A stretch of 64,000 bases of DNA from Yponomeuta sedellus (taxonomy: Eukaryota; Arthropoda; Insecta; Lepidoptera; Yponomeutidae), in the NCBI GenBank assembly GCA_934045075.1, contig OW203732.1, positions 20,315,889-20,379,888 on the forward strand, in the 5' to 3' direction. Numbering within the stretch: position 1 is the first letter of the stretch; each line of letters opens with the position of its first letter. Below, piece by piece: positions 1 through 10,560 of the stretch. The position numbers and the translations under genes were made by a program. Under the pieces are notes generated by a model. It was given only the letters and a program-made list of their open reading frames with translations. It had not been told where the DNA came from and did not search any database.

Positions 1-112
1 GGCCTGTTTTGTACAAAATTGGATCATATTACGTGCAAAAAACTCTTTTATTACCTATATAAAACATTGTTTTTTTTTGTGTTGATACCTGTTTAGTATT
101 ACAGTGATTACT

Positions 113-337
113 AACTGCAAAAGTAGGTACTCGGGGCTGCAAGTGATGCAAATTACTTTAGCCAGATGTCGCTGCCTGTACGTAATACAGAGAATAATGT
201 AAAGAGTTTCGAAATTTCACTGATGCTGGTAAGTCGCCCATTAGCTCAGTTGGAAAGAGTGCTGGCACGGATAGCCAGAGGTCGCGGGTTTGAATCTCGG
301 CATGGGTGGAATTTTTAGCCTCTACATACGTTTTTTT
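113..337 (+). repeat. Family A tRNA-like SINE copy
   Basis: Body plus a tRNA-like module on the plus strand (about 237-316) with acceptor, D, anticodon and T arms recognisable, followed by the family terminal motif AGCCTCTA(A)ATAGG in slightly mutated form. The T-arm shows GGGTTTGAATC, close to a pol III B box. Confidence 0.75.
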
Positions 338-338
338 A

Positions 339-1474
339 AAGTGCTTACTAACGTCAAGAACTGAAACATAAGACAAAACATTATTATACATAAAGCACAG
401 GTAGATAGATAAATCATTTATTCACATAAGACACACACAAAAAGAGTATTTCTCGAAAATTATTGTGGGCTAATATGTTTCTGCGTCACATGGTCCAATC
501 GTATCGTAGCTAGTCGTCGATTGCGACTTTGAAGGAAAGTACTTATTTTGTTTTAAAAATAATTCCAGGTCACGTCACGATAAATTGGCAAACGTTACTA
601 AAACTACTTGCTAGCTAGGATTTTACTAAAGGACAAAATAAAACCTCTTTTAAGTCGTGCCTGAGCTGAGATTAGCGACCATTGATGCACGTGTGCCCAG
701 AACAAACTGAAATAATGAGCCGACCCACTTCCGAGCTCCTTAGCAAGTCTAAGGCTTGATACATACACGATCATATTGGACGTCTCGCATTTACCTGTTT
801 TGGTTGAAACAATGTTCGTCTAAATAACATCCACAGGTTGTTCTGTGCCGCCATTCGCAAAAGTTATTTTTTTACGATTCCTGACTTTTCTTTTGTTTTT
901 TCAATGTGAGCGTTGGCAGAGTTTACTCGTGCAATAAAAATTATAATGTCCTGTACTGTAGGGTACAGGCCTTCTTCCAGAGACAATATGGGCTTAATTA
1001 TCACGCGTGCCCACCGCGAATAGGAAATTTTAAGCGTTGAGTATTCAAACACCTTAGACAAAAAAAACTACATAAAAAACTTTTTAATTTCTTATGCTCT
1101 AAAGGCGCATCCTATTAGACCTGCAGAAAGGAATAAAATCGTAATTTAGTCCCAGCGGGAAATATGTATATGTATTTGTAAAACACTTCACAACAGTCAA
1201 TCACAGCACTCATCGGCAGTTAATCGGCTTTTTCGAACGCTGGGTTTTTTATTGGTACGTATACTGGAGAGACGTCGTATTTGAAATCAACCAACTAGAA
1301 TACATATATATTAAAGTCTACCAATCAGCAAACGTAATCAATTTCTCAAGACATAAGGTGTTGTATAGTACCTACTTTACAATCTTTAAATATAAAATTT
1401 GTACTTACCTGTTGTATTTTTTATACGAAGTGAAAAGTAGAGAGTATGACTCAGTAATAAAACCTATTTTAACC
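339..1474. other. No gene seen; ancient repeat debris
   Basis: AT-rich sequence without a convincing exon. About 985-1056 resembles 28482-28560 (shared GGGCTTAAT, GCGTGCCCACCGCGAA), so a dispersed repeat fragment is present. The rest is unassigned. Confidence 0.5.
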
Positions 1475-1712
1475 TTATAAACCTATTTAGAGGCTAAAAA
1501 TTCCACCCATGCCGGGATTGATACCCGCGACCTCTGGCTATCCGTGCCAGCGCTCTTTCCAACTCAGCTAATGGGCGACTCACCGGCATCAGTGAAATAA
1601 CGAACCTCTTTACAATATTATCTGTATAACGTAATACAGCATTACGTATTTAAGCCTCTAAATAAGTTTTTAAAATTGTCCTTAGGACGGGTAAGTGCAT
1701 TGAAAATAATAT
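1475..1712 (-). repeat. Family A tRNA-like SINE copy
   Basis: Begins with CCTATTTAGAGGCTAAAAAT, continues through an antisense tRNA-like module, and ends with the inverted terminal motif AGCCTCTAAATAAG and the tail GTGCATTGAAAATAATATAA. Both termini are present in opposite orientation. Confidence 0.8.
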
Positions 1713-1727
1713 AATATAATCTATTTT

Positions 1728-2107
1728 AACCTGAGGCGGTGGAAGCTCAGTTGGTAGAACCATGGACTGGCAAGCGAGAGCCCCAGGTTCGATCCCGAGT
1801 GCGGGCATGTACCAATGACTTTGTTTAATTTCAAAGTTACGTACATTTTCGAATTTGTAGTTGCAATACCACACGCTTAGTGAAGGAAAACATCGTGAGG
1901 AAACCCGCGGCTTGGTTGGATCCGAACGTATTGACTAATCTTTCCTGTAGGCTAGGCCGACTAAGCTGTCAGGATGGTATAGGCTAGGCAACCCATGTCC
2001 CAGGCACTACAGCGTCGGAGTGGTCCCTTCACCCATCTAGTGTGAGTGAGGATGCCACTGGACGCTATATAAATCATTTCATTAAGTAGATGCAAAAAGG
2101 CCAATAT
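1728..2107 (+). repeat. Family B tRNA-derived SINE
   Basis: tRNA-like head (GGTGGAAGCTCAGTTGG, then AGGTTCGATCC as a B box) followed by a body of about 300 bases ending TAAGTAGATGCAAAAAGGCC. Other copies lie at 6845, 13250 and 26068. A and B boxes indicate an internal pol III promoter ancestry. Confidence 0.8.
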
Positions 2108-2250
2108 TATTATTTTACCCTATCGTGCCTATCAACCCTCGCCGTTCCGGCTGGCCTAAAACGGATCGTTTTATTCCCTAGTCATATAATCTACTATTAA
2201 TTTGCAGCAGTATGACCACAGCTTTACACAGTCTAACAGGGCACCGGTGT
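2108..2250 (+). repeat. Segment co-duplicated with SINE B at 13648-13786
   Basis: Nearly identical to 13648-13786 (shared CCTCGCCGTTCCGGCTGGCC, GGGCACCGGTGT), directly after the family B body in both places. The 6845 and 26068 copies of B lack it, so it is either a longer subfamily tail or a segmental duplication. Confidence 0.7.
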
Positions 2251-2435
2251 CGATTCCGAAGCTCCTGGAATATTCAGTTAACACGTCCCGCGCCACCCCG
2301 TATCTAATTTCAAGTAGCAAGCTCCGTGTCAGAGTTTGCCGAGTGTTTTTGGTCAAAATGGCTAGATCTCGACCACACTTCACCATCTCCGCAGCTGAAG
2401 TACCTATGAAATATCCATGTGGTGAATACGAGTAT

Positions 2436-2835
2436 GCAATGTGAGCGGTGGTAGCGGAGCGGTGTAGAACGCCGGCTTCTCAATCGGGAGGTCGTGGGTT
2501 CGAACCCCGGCATGTACCAATGACTTTGTTTTCTAAGTTATGTACATTTAAAAACCCATTTAGAGGCTAAAAATTTCACCCATGCTGGGATTCGAACCCG
2601 CAACCTCTGGCTATCCGTGCCAGAGGTTTCCTTAGCACGGGTTAGTGCATTAAAAATAAAAATAGTATAATTATGTACATTTGTGAAATTATAGTAGCAA
2701 TACTACTCGCCGACGGTGAAGGAAAACATCGTAAAGGAAACCCCAGTGTCTGAGGTGTTAGCGTACCTCAGCGTGCTACGTACAATGGCCCAACTATGAG
2801 GCTAAGTGCGGAAATCTCAGGTCTAACTAACTAAC
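2436..2835 (+). repeat. Family C tRNA-derived SINE, split by a family A insertion
   Basis: tRNA-like head at 2440-2510 (GGTGGTAGCGGAGCGGTG, B box GGGTTCGAACCCC), then a body resuming at about 2683 after an inserted family A element. The same uninterrupted body is visible at 32115-32370, which proves the interruption. Confidence 0.8.
2550..2670 (-). repeat. Family A SINE inserted in SINE C, with target duplication
   Basis: Short family A copy bounded by the direct repeat TTATGTACATTT at 2538-2549 and 2671-2682. The uninterrupted SINE C at 32115 has this target once. The last TTT may belong to the element, so the duplication is 9-12 bp. Confidence 0.85.
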
Positions 2836-2887
2836 TAGCGAGTATGCAATAAAGAGATATAAAATTAAAATTGAAAAATGGTTTCGT

Positions 2888-3250
2888 TATCAACCCTTGT
2901 ATGTCCCCACCACTGGGGCTCGGGTCTCTTCTTGCATCGCAGGAAGGTTAGGCCATACTCCACCAGGGGGGCCGAGTCCGGGTTGGTGGAGGATTGTTAG
3001 ACAGTGGCGGGCCTTACTGTCAGAAGTTATCAAGCCGCTAAGGCCTCTGGCATGGCTTAACGACTGCTATTACATGACAGCCGGCATCAACGGCTTAACG
3101 TACCTTGCAAAGCACGGCAGCGCTCGGAAAAATGCCACTAGCCGTAGTCACGGGAGGGTCATCCATCCTGCACCTAATCCCGCCTGTTATTGCTTAACTC
3201 AAGTCATTGATTCCAATCACTGGGTTTGCCTAGGCCAAGAGCGCTTAAAG
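2888..3250 (-). repeat. Family F 5S rRNA-derived SINE
   Basis: Antisense copy. The 5S-like part is about 3166-3245 and the body runs down to 2888, with the conserved blocks TTACTGTCAGAAGTTATCAA and CAAGCC. A 147-residue open frame across it is a repeat artefact. Confidence 0.75.
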
Positions 3251-3440
3251 CAAAATGTACAAAAGATAATTAATATCCTAGTGTGGGGTCAGAAGCAATG
3301 TATGTGCATGTATGTTAATGTTATGTTTTTGTTATGTTAATATAAACCAAGTGAATTTACGCAATGCGATAATAAGGATAAACGTACATTACAAATCATA
3401 AATTAATTTGTTAGAAATCATAAATTTATTTTAACAAATT

Positions 3441-3763
3441 GCTCGTAGCCCTGGCTGCCTAAGAGATCATAAACGATCGCGAAGGTTAAGCAACATAGGG
3501 CGCGTTCAGTGGTATTTTCCGAGTGGTTTCGTGCTTCACAAGGCACGTTAAGCAGTTTGTGCCGGCTGCCGTCGATAGATGGCAGTCTTTGAGCCGTGTC
3601 ACATGCTTAGGGCGGCTTGAAAACTTCTGACAGTAAGACCAGCCACTAGTCTTGGAAGCCTCCACCAATCCGGACTTGGCCCCCGTGAGTATGGCCTATA
3701 CCTTCCTCAGAGGAGAGACGAGTGCCCCTCGCTGGGGGTATATCGGGGTGACGATGATGATGG
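3441..3763 (+). repeat. Family F 5S rRNA-derived SINE
   Basis: Starts GCTCGTAGCCCTGGCTGCC, then GAAGGTTAAGCAACATAGGG and CGCGTTCAG, which read like the internal control region of 5S rRNA. The standard body follows to a GATGATGATG tail. Confidence 0.75.
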
Positions 3764-3826
3764 TAAATTTATTGCAACGTAATTTACATTCTTTTTCTTG
3801 AATCTCAATGAACAACAGTATTCTAT

Positions 3827-4353
3827 TTAAAAACCTATTTAGAGGCTAAAAATTGCGGGTTCGAATCCCGGCATGGGTGAAATTTTAGCGTCTAAATAGG
3901 TTTTTAAATTTGTTTCTTAGCACGGGTTAGTGCATTAAAAATAAAAATAGTATTAATAGTCTTCTAGTTATACTATTTTTATTTTTAATGCACTAACCCG
4001 TGCTAAGGACAATTTAAAAAAAACCTATTTAGAGGCTAAAAATTCCACCCGTGCCGGTTAGTGCATTAAAAATAAAAATAGTATAATCATGTGGGTGCAG
4101 TGATATCATTCCGATGTAAAAACCTAACTGCAAAGTAGGTAGCCGGGGCTATAAGTGATGCAATCTACTTAAGCCAGATGTCGCTGCCTCTACGTAATAC
4201 AGAGAATAGTGTAAAGAGGTTCGAAATTTCACTGATGCCGGTGAGTCACCCATTAGCTCAGTTGGATTGAGCGCTGGCACGGATAGCCAGAGGTCGCGGG
4301 TTCGAATCCCGGCATGTGTGGAATTTTTAGCCTCTTAATAGGTTTTTTGTTAA
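3827..4353 (+). repeat. Nested cluster of family A elements
   Basis: A foldback partial copy (3827-3955), an inverted end (3970-4085) and then a fuller copy with body and tRNA-like module (about 4087-4353). Family termini occur five times in both orientations. Confidence 0.75.
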
Positions 4354-4850
4354 TGTCTACTAGTTGTAGTAGAGAATAAACTTCATCCTTGCCATTTTTT
4401 CTCAAATCATCCTAAATCTAATACATAAGTTGAATCAAGTACCTACCTAACAGGAACTTATGAGTGCTAACTTGCAATTCCAAAACATTAGTTAGTTTAA
4501 GCTAAACTAAGATAGGAATATTCTTTATATCACGAAAAAACAAACGTAAAATAATTACAAAGATACAGTACAATTTGGCGGTCTCATTAACTGCCGTAAG
4601 TAAATAGTGCGTGTGCGAATATCAAAATGCGACCAACTTATAGAAGTAAAATTCCGTTGAACATTACTTTGATGAAGTTGTTAGAACTTAAATACCTATT
4701 TAGAGGCTATTTAGAACTGTCAAGCAGGTAAAACTTCTCCTACGGAACCCTACACTCTACTTCTTAGCGTGATGATGGCAAGTAATACGCTGCACGTGGC
4801 CTTCCATGCACTTGGTCAGTATTATTTTTAAATGTTATTAATAGACTTAC
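4354..4850. other. No gene seen
   Basis: Contains a short match to the GGCGGTCT-type repeat tail (about 4520-4610) and a family A terminal fragment near 4690-4712. No exon recognised. Confidence 0.45.
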
Positions 4851-4852
4851 AG

Positions 4853-5035
4853 GGCCTTACTGTCAGAAGTTATCAAGCCGCCCATAAGGCCTCTGACATG
4901 GCTTAACGAATGTCATTACATGACAGCCGGCACCAACGGCTTGCCACTAAAAATGCCACTAGCGGTAGAGTATGGCCTAATCTTTTTGCAATACAGGAAG
5001 ATATCCGTACTTGGGGACATACAAAGGTTGATATC
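4853..5035 (-). repeat. Rearranged family F fragment
   Basis: The body blocks TTACTGTCAGAAGTTATCAA and CCACTAGCGGTAGAGTATGG are joined out of the usual order, so part of the element has been deleted or inverted. Confidence 0.6.
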
Positions 5036-5330
5036 GAAATACTAGTAGATGTTCAAGAGAAATCCACGTAAAATGAAGTCGCAGTTCTTCTGTACACGAT
5101 CACGTTTCGCGAAGCCAAGTTGGCGCACGGCCAATCCTTGAAGCAGGCGTAGATAATTAGTTCTACTCCGCTATACATAACGTTGAAATATTAAAACTGA
5201 CGCCGTAATATTGTGCCCCAGTTTGAACTTTCTTTGAGGCAGGTAAATTGAAACAAGGTATTGGAGCGAAAACAAGGAGTTGAAGCTGGTGTACGAGTAT
5301 AGTAATAATAATAGTATATTGCAGAAATCT

Positions 5331-5620
5331 GAAGCGCTCGTGAATTACTAGTAGCAATCTTTTGAGTTAAGCAACAACAGACGCGGTCAGGTGCAGGATA
5401 GGTGACCCATTCTACACCATTTCGTGCTTCGCAAGGCACGTTAAGCTGTTCGAGCCGGCTGTCATGTAATGGCAGTTGTTAAGCCATGTCAGAGGACTTT
5501 TGGGCGGCTTGGAAACTTCTGACAGTAAGGCCCGCCACTGTCTTACGGTCCTCTACCAATCCGAACTTGGCCCCCGTGCTGGAGTGTGGCCGAACCTTCC
5601 TGCGATGCAGAAAGTGAAGG
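5331..5620 (+). repeat. Family F 5S rRNA-derived SINE
   Basis: 5S-like segment GAGTTAAGCAACAACAG..CGCGGTCAGGTGCAGG with the standard body down to GCGATGCAGAAAG. The 5' part is diverged. Confidence 0.7.
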
Positions 5621-5934
5621 AATATGTAAAGTGAACATGAGAAATCTTAACAACTGTGACAACTATTTTAGAACCAACATTCTAGAAACTAGGATCAACA
5701 GGCTAGAACTTAAATCGATTTTTGCGAAAAAGGGCCGTTTTTGGCGGAATGTCTTGATTTGTTTTCTTTCATATAAATACGTATTATGAAACAAGTTATG
5801 ATTTTCTTTCCAGCGGTGGCGCTTGAGTACTTCGAAGCGCCTTAAGCAACGGAAAGAAAAAAAAACAGACGGACAAGCGGAGAGATATGATGAAACTATG
5901 AGGATTCTTTGTTAACTGCATAACCCTATAACAC

Positions 5935-6236
5935 AATTCAATTCAATTCATTTCAACGTAAAGAATTTACATTCTATTTGCTGAATGTCAACGTACAATG
6001 TAACATAAAAGTGAAAGCCGCTGCCTTCGGGCCGTAGTGTAGTGGAAAAAAAGGCAGCGGGGAAAAAATTCCACTCTGACCATCTTTTCTCAAGTCCTCT
6101 TAAATCTATATACATCAGATACACATATACGTATGATAAGATTCCATGATTGCCATTAATGACTTTAAATTCCAAATAGGTCGTGAAAACATAAGAAGTG
6201 CTGCGGCCAGACACACATAATAATTTTATCACCGCC
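5935..6236 (+). repeat. Family G repeat
   Basis: TTCAACGTAAAGAATTTACA followed by GCTGAATGTC and a GGGCCGTAGTGTAGTGG block. Related copies lie at 22133-22448 (same strand) and 34357-34506 (opposite strand). A 94-residue antisense frame here is a repeat artefact. Confidence 0.65.
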
Positions 6237-6633
6237 TCTTAAAACGCTAGATTGTCAAAGGAAATTACTTCGTTTCCGTGCACTTCGCGTGGGCTACGAT
6301 ATCTTCTATCACGAAGGCTTATCTCATGGTAAACAAAGCTTCGTTTCGAAGTAAATTAAACTTCCCCCCGATGCACTTAAGGTCGAAACTTGAAAGCTTT
6401 GTCACGCGATACGTTTCGAGATGCGGCGTGGAGGTAGGTAGGTAACCTTATACTTTGATGAAGGAACTTAATGTGCTTGTCAAATAGGTTTTAGCTCGTA
6501 TACGGTAAGGTTATCTTTATCTTATTTATTTAGGGTTATTTCTATAAAATGATAAAATATATACGTCTTCTAAAACACTATGTTTATTTTAAAACTATAG
6601 ACTATAAGTAGGCATTGACAACTGTGTTCTTTC
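6237..6633. other. No gene seen
   Basis: Unassigned sequence with several TTTCG-containing short repeats (TACTTCGTTTCC, GCTTCGTTTCGAAG, ACGTTTCGAGATG). No exon or known repeat recognised. Confidence 0.4.
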
Positions 6634-6815
6634 GTGTCCTCTATGGTGCAGCGGTAGCGCAAGCCTACCAGGTCCCGGGTTCGAACCCCGGCTGGGGATA
6701 AAAAAAATCCCAGGTCTTGGATGTTTAAATGTTTGTGATGTCGTTGTTTCTGGTTCCCATGACACAGGGTATCCTAGTGTGGGGCCGGAAGCAATGTATG
6801 TAAAAGTTATGTTAC
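6634..6815 (+). repeat. Family D tRNA-derived SINE
   Basis: tRNA-like head with GGTGCAGCGGTAGCGC (A box) and GGGTTCGAACCCC (B box), A-rich linker, then the body GGTCTTGGATGTTTAAATGT and CAGGGTATCCTAGTGTGGGG. Copies lie at 21541, 30780 and 62628. Confidence 0.8.
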
Positions 6816-6844
6816 GTTAAGGGTAGAGTATATAAGAGTAGAGC

Positions 6845-7190
6845 GTTGTTAGCCCAGTGGGTAGAACAATGAACTCGCAGGCGACAGATCCAGGTTCGAT
6901 CCCCAGTACAGGCATTTACCAATTTGCATTTACCACGCATTTGTAGTCGCAATACCACACTCTAACTGTGAAGGAAAACATCGTGATGAGACCCGCGGAT
7001 GGTTGTCTCCGCACGTATTGCCTAGTCATTCCTGTGGGCTAGGCCGACTAAGCTCTCGGGATGGTATAGGTGTTGGGCACGCCAACGCTATCTAAAACAA
7101 AGTGACAGGGGTCCATTCACCGATCTAGTGTGAGTGAAGATGTCACTGGACCCTGTGTAAATCATCTCATTACGTAGATACAGAGGCCAG
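6845..7190 (+). repeat. Family B tRNA-derived SINE
   Basis: Head TTAGCCCAGTGGGTAGAACA with B box AGGTTCGATCCCC and the same body as 1728-2107, ending TACGTAGATACAGAGGCC. Confidence 0.75.
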
Positions 7191-7199
7191 TGAGGCGGG

Positions 7200-7405
7200 T
7201 GTCGTAAAAGGCTACTAAGGGACACAAACCGGGGGGTGGGCAGCAGCGCCCCCTACAGTACAATTCCACCAAACTGAGATCTCCAACCCGCATGCCCAGC
7301 GTCGGAATTATGGGCATTACCCCCCAATGATGGCACAACCTTGCGCTATGGCGCTCATTGGGGGAGGGCTATGTACAGCAGTGGACTAATATAGCATGAA
7401 GAAGA
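7200..7405 (+). mobile_element. RTE-type LINE 3' end
   Basis: Sense-oriented terminal sequence ending GGAGGGCTATGTACAGCAG and then GGACTAATATAGCATGAAGA. It matches the 3' end of the better preserved RTE fragment at 35532-35975, so this is a 5'-truncated insertion. Confidence 0.65.
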
Positions 7406-7599
7406 GGCCAGAGAGTATATGAAAATGAAAAGAAATCTAGAGTAAATGACGTCACTTAAAATGGATGTTAAAAAATGATACTGAACCGAGCGAAAAAATA
7501 AAAAGTGAAAATGGTATAAAATTGTAAATTATGTAATGTACATACGTTACATTACCAGTACAGTGACATACGTAACGTAAAATTATTATAAAATTATAT

Positions 7600-7958
7600 C
7601 TCGTGGCCTAGTCAAACCAAGCGATTGGAATCAATCACTTGAGTTAAGCAACAACAGGCGCGGTCAGGTGTAGGATGAGTGACCGTCCCGTGACTACCGG
7701 TAGTGGCATTTTTCCGAGCGCTTCCGTGCTTCGCAAGGCACGCTAAGCCGTTGGTGCCGGCTGTCATGTAATAGCAGTCGTTAAGCCATGTCAGAGGCCT
7801 TATGGGCGGCTTGATAACTTCTGACAGTAAGGCCCGCCACTGTCTTACAATCCTCCACCAACCCGGATTTTGCCCTCGTGGTGGAATATGGCCTAACTTT
7901 TCTGCGATGCAGGAAGAGACCCGTGCTTCAGCAGTGAGGACATAAAAGGGTTAATATC
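7600..7958 (+). repeat. Family F 5S rRNA-derived SINE
   Basis: Near full length. The 5S-like segment (about 7603-7690) has GAGTTAAGCAACAACAGGCG, CGGTCAGG and GTGACCGTCCCGTGACTACC; the body ends GGACATAAAAGGGTTAATAT. Confidence 0.8.
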
Positions 7959-8039
7959 GATATCGATTATAAATTTCAAGGAGTCTGCAAGTTCTCAAAA
8001 GTAATTGTTCGGTAATTAAAACTGTTTTTATACGGATTT

Positions 8040-8125
8040 ATGCTCGTTTATTACATTTTTTACAATTTTCCAACGTTTCGGTACTTTTTCAGGTGCCGTG
8101 GTCCCGGACGAATGAGGTAACAGGT
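8040..8125 (-). mobile_element. Penelope-like element terminal sequence
   Basis: On the minus strand this reads CACGGCACCTGAAAAAGTAC then CGAAACGTTGG, resembling the terminal repeats of Penelope-like elements. It lies downstream of the GIY-YIG ORF in the same orientation, so it is probably the 3' end of that element. Confidence 0.55.
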
Positions 8126-8372
8126 GTCTTTTAGAAATCATTAACGGTTAGTTTACTACCCTCGGCAAAAATTACAAAAGTTAATTATGAAGTTACGTTC
8201 CAAAATAGACAAACCAATTATTTTTTATTTTTTATATAAAGTCAACAATATTGATTATTAGTAATTGAAGTTAAAATTAAATTTATAAACTAATTACTTT
8301 ATATGAACTTCAAGATACTGATTATTAATTGAAATTAAATTTATTTTTATTATTTATTCTACAGTCACACTT

Positions 8373-8870
8373 CTAGCAAGGGGGTCTCATGCAATTAAGC
8401 ACTGGGTCCCATGCTACCGGTATGTTCCAACCACGATCTCTATTAAAATTTGGATGCCGGCGGATCTCTATTGCCTCACGTATCATTCTAGGGAAGAAAC
8501 GGTCTTCTCGGGCTAGAACTTTAACTTTATCGAAATGTATAAAGTGGTTGGTACCACTAAGTGTATGCTCGCTGTCTGCAGATCTACCAGAGCGCTTATG
8601 TTTCACATCAGCGATATGTTCCTTCACCCGCTCAGCTATGGTACGCTTCGTTTGACCAATGTACGAGGAACCACATTCACAGTCAAGCTTGTATACTCCT
8701 GCCTCTTGTAAGGGAATCCTGTGCTTGACACTTCGCATGAATTGGTGTATCTTTCTTGGCGGCTGGTGGATGGTTCTGATTGAGGCGCGTTTCAAAATAC
8801 TCCCAATTTTGTCAGTCACTCCTCTCACGGTGTTCATTGTTCGGTGTTTCGATGGTCTAGCGGTTAACAT
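8373..8870 (-). pseudogene. Penelope-like retroelement, C-terminal GIY-YIG endonuclease fragment
   Basis: A 165-residue open frame matching the C-terminal part of Penelope-like element proteins. It has a linker ending in DKIGSILKR, a zinc-binding-like stretch (LDCECG), then a GIY-YIG nuclease domain: GVY and SYIG, the following arginine-containing helix (KRTIAERVKEH), and a late glutamate in REAIEI with a downstream asparagine (NFNRD). The family uses this nuclease to nick target DNA for retrotransposition. The reverse transcriptase that should precede it is absent, because the sequence upstream of about 8885 is unrelated. This is therefore a 5'-truncated, non-autonomous copy whose remaining frame happens to be intact. 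Family assignment is firm; current function is unlikely. Confidence 0.85.
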
Positions 8871-8938
8871 GCAGCACTGTACCTCTAAAGCCTAATTGAC
8901 TTCATCTATAGTATATATAAATTGACATCTATAGTATA

Positions 8939-9338
8939 TTTAAAAACCTATTTAGAGGCTAAAAATTTCACCCATGCCGGGATTTGTTCCTTAGCACGGG
9001 TTAGTGCATTAAAAATAAAAAATAGTGTAATCATGTGGGTACAGTGATATCGTTCCGATGTTAAACCTAACTGCAAAGTAGGTAGTCGGGGCTGTAAGTA
9101 ATGCAATTTGCTTAAGTCAGATGTCGCTGCCTGTACGTAATACAGTGAATATTGTAAAGAGGTTCGAAATTTCACTGATGCCGTGAGTCGCCCATTGGCT
9201 CAATTGGTAGAGCGCTGGTACGGATAGCCAGAGGTTGCGGGTTCGAATCCCGGCATGGGTGAAATTTTTAGCCTCTAAATAGGTTTTTAAATTTGTTCCT
9301 TAGCACGGGTTAGTGCATTAAAAATAAAAAATAGTGTA
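8939..9338 (+). repeat. Family A SINE, longest copy, with 12-bp target duplication
   Basis: Flanked by ATCTATAGTATA at 8927-8938 and 9339-9350. It contains an antisense truncated left end, a full body, then a plus-strand tRNA-like module at about 9188-9265 (GGCTCAATTGGTAGAGCGC, GGGTTCGAATCCCGGC) and the tail TTAGTGCATTAAAAATAAAA. Length is 400 bp. Confidence 0.9.
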
Positions 9339-9350
9339 ATCTATAGTATA

Positions 9351-10034
9351 GTATTGTAAAGGCCTAACCCTATTAATTGCGCCATTCCTACCCGTGGGGT
9401 GCGGCTCTGTATGCTGAAATACAGGCTGTGCCTAGTTCGGCAACAGAAGCTTGCCACTTATAAAAATGTCATTGGTTGGTTCCTACAGCTAAATTAAGTA
9501 GTAAGTGGAATTGTTAATTAGAAACTATTTTAAGAAATAAACTATTTGTATTAGTATATCTATAGTATAACGATGCAAACTGTTTTAAACCATTTTTCAT
9601 ATTTCGACAATAGATTAAGATGTCTCATGTTCTCTTTTTGATAAAAACTTATTGTAAAACATGTTACGACTTTTTTCCATTGGTGGCGCTAGATAGCGTG
9701 AAGCGCCTTAACAGTGCTCCGTATATTAACTCTACGCATGTTCGCAATAAGTAGCGTCTAGCACAAGGGAGGAAATGGCCGGGGCAATTTTCATTTACTT
9801 TGCCATACCATAAACATTGCCGATTGTCGTAAACGTCGACATTATGGGGGCAGTAAAAGTTAGCAATTTCGTTTGTAGCAATTTCTACTGTAAAAATGCA
9901 GTAGAGGACCGTGTGTCAAAAGATTGAGTAACTATTCACGCTAATCTGGGTTGTTTGAAAGCTGCGGTTTTGTAATTAGTAATTAAATACGGCGTCTACT
10001 TAGCCTATTAATTTTCAGTAATAAAAGTCGATAG
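9351..10034. other. No gene seen
   Basis: Unassigned. About 9660-9720 resembles 5791-5850 (both carry GGTGGCGCT and AAGCGCCTTAA, able to form a short hairpin). No exon recognised. Confidence 0.4.
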
Positions 10035-10035
10035 T

Positions 10036-10403
10036 CGATATCAACCTTTTACATATCCCCACTGCTGGGGTACGGGTCTCTTCCTCTATCGCAGGAAGGT
10101 TAGGCCATACTCCACCACGGGGGCCAAATCCGGGTTGGCGGAGGATTGTAAGACAGTGGCGGGTCTTACTGTCAGAAGTTATCAAGCCGCCTATAAGGCC
10201 TCTGACATGGCTAAACAACTGCCATTACATAACAGCTGACGCCAACGACTTAGCGTGCCTTGCGAAGCTTGGAAGCGCTCCGAAAAAATGCTACTAGCAG
10301 TAGTCACGAGATAATGACCCATCCGGTACCTGACCGCGCCTGTCGTTGCTTAACCCAAGTGACTGATTTCAATCACTCGGTTCCGCTAGGCCACGAGCGC
10401 TTC
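10036..10403 (-). repeat. Family F 5S rRNA-derived SINE
   Basis: Antisense near full-length copy: body from ATATCAACC to the 5S-like segment at about 10315-10403 (reading GGTTAAGCAACGACAGGCGC on the minus strand). Confidence 0.75.
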
Positions 10404-10449
10404 TAAAAGTAATAAGATTTAATAATTGTACTGTCATATAATAATATAA

Positions 10450-10560
10450 AATCCACCAATCCGGACTTGGCTCTCGTGGTGGAATAGGGCGTATGCTATC
10501 GTTAGGGAAAAGACCCGTGCCCCTCGGTGGGGGCATATTGGGGTGATGATGATGTTATAT
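10450..10560 (+). repeat. Family F 3' fragment
   Basis: ATCCACCAATCCGGACTTGG then a GGTGGAATA block and a GATGATGATG tail, matching the end of the 3441-3763 copy. Confidence 0.6.

Noticed and set aside
237..316. Functional tRNA genes at family A, B, C, D and E heads
   Set aside because: Acceptor/T-stem mismatches, non-canonical anticodon loops (C at position 33 in family A), no terminator T-run after the mature end, and embedding in repeats show SINE heads, not tRNA genes.
2897..3340. 147-residue plus-strand frame
   Set aside because: It lies across an antisense family F SINE and a family D fragment; other copies do not keep it open.
8389..8895. Two plus-strand frames of 78-88 residues
   Set aside because: Shadows of the antisense Penelope GIY-YIG frame.
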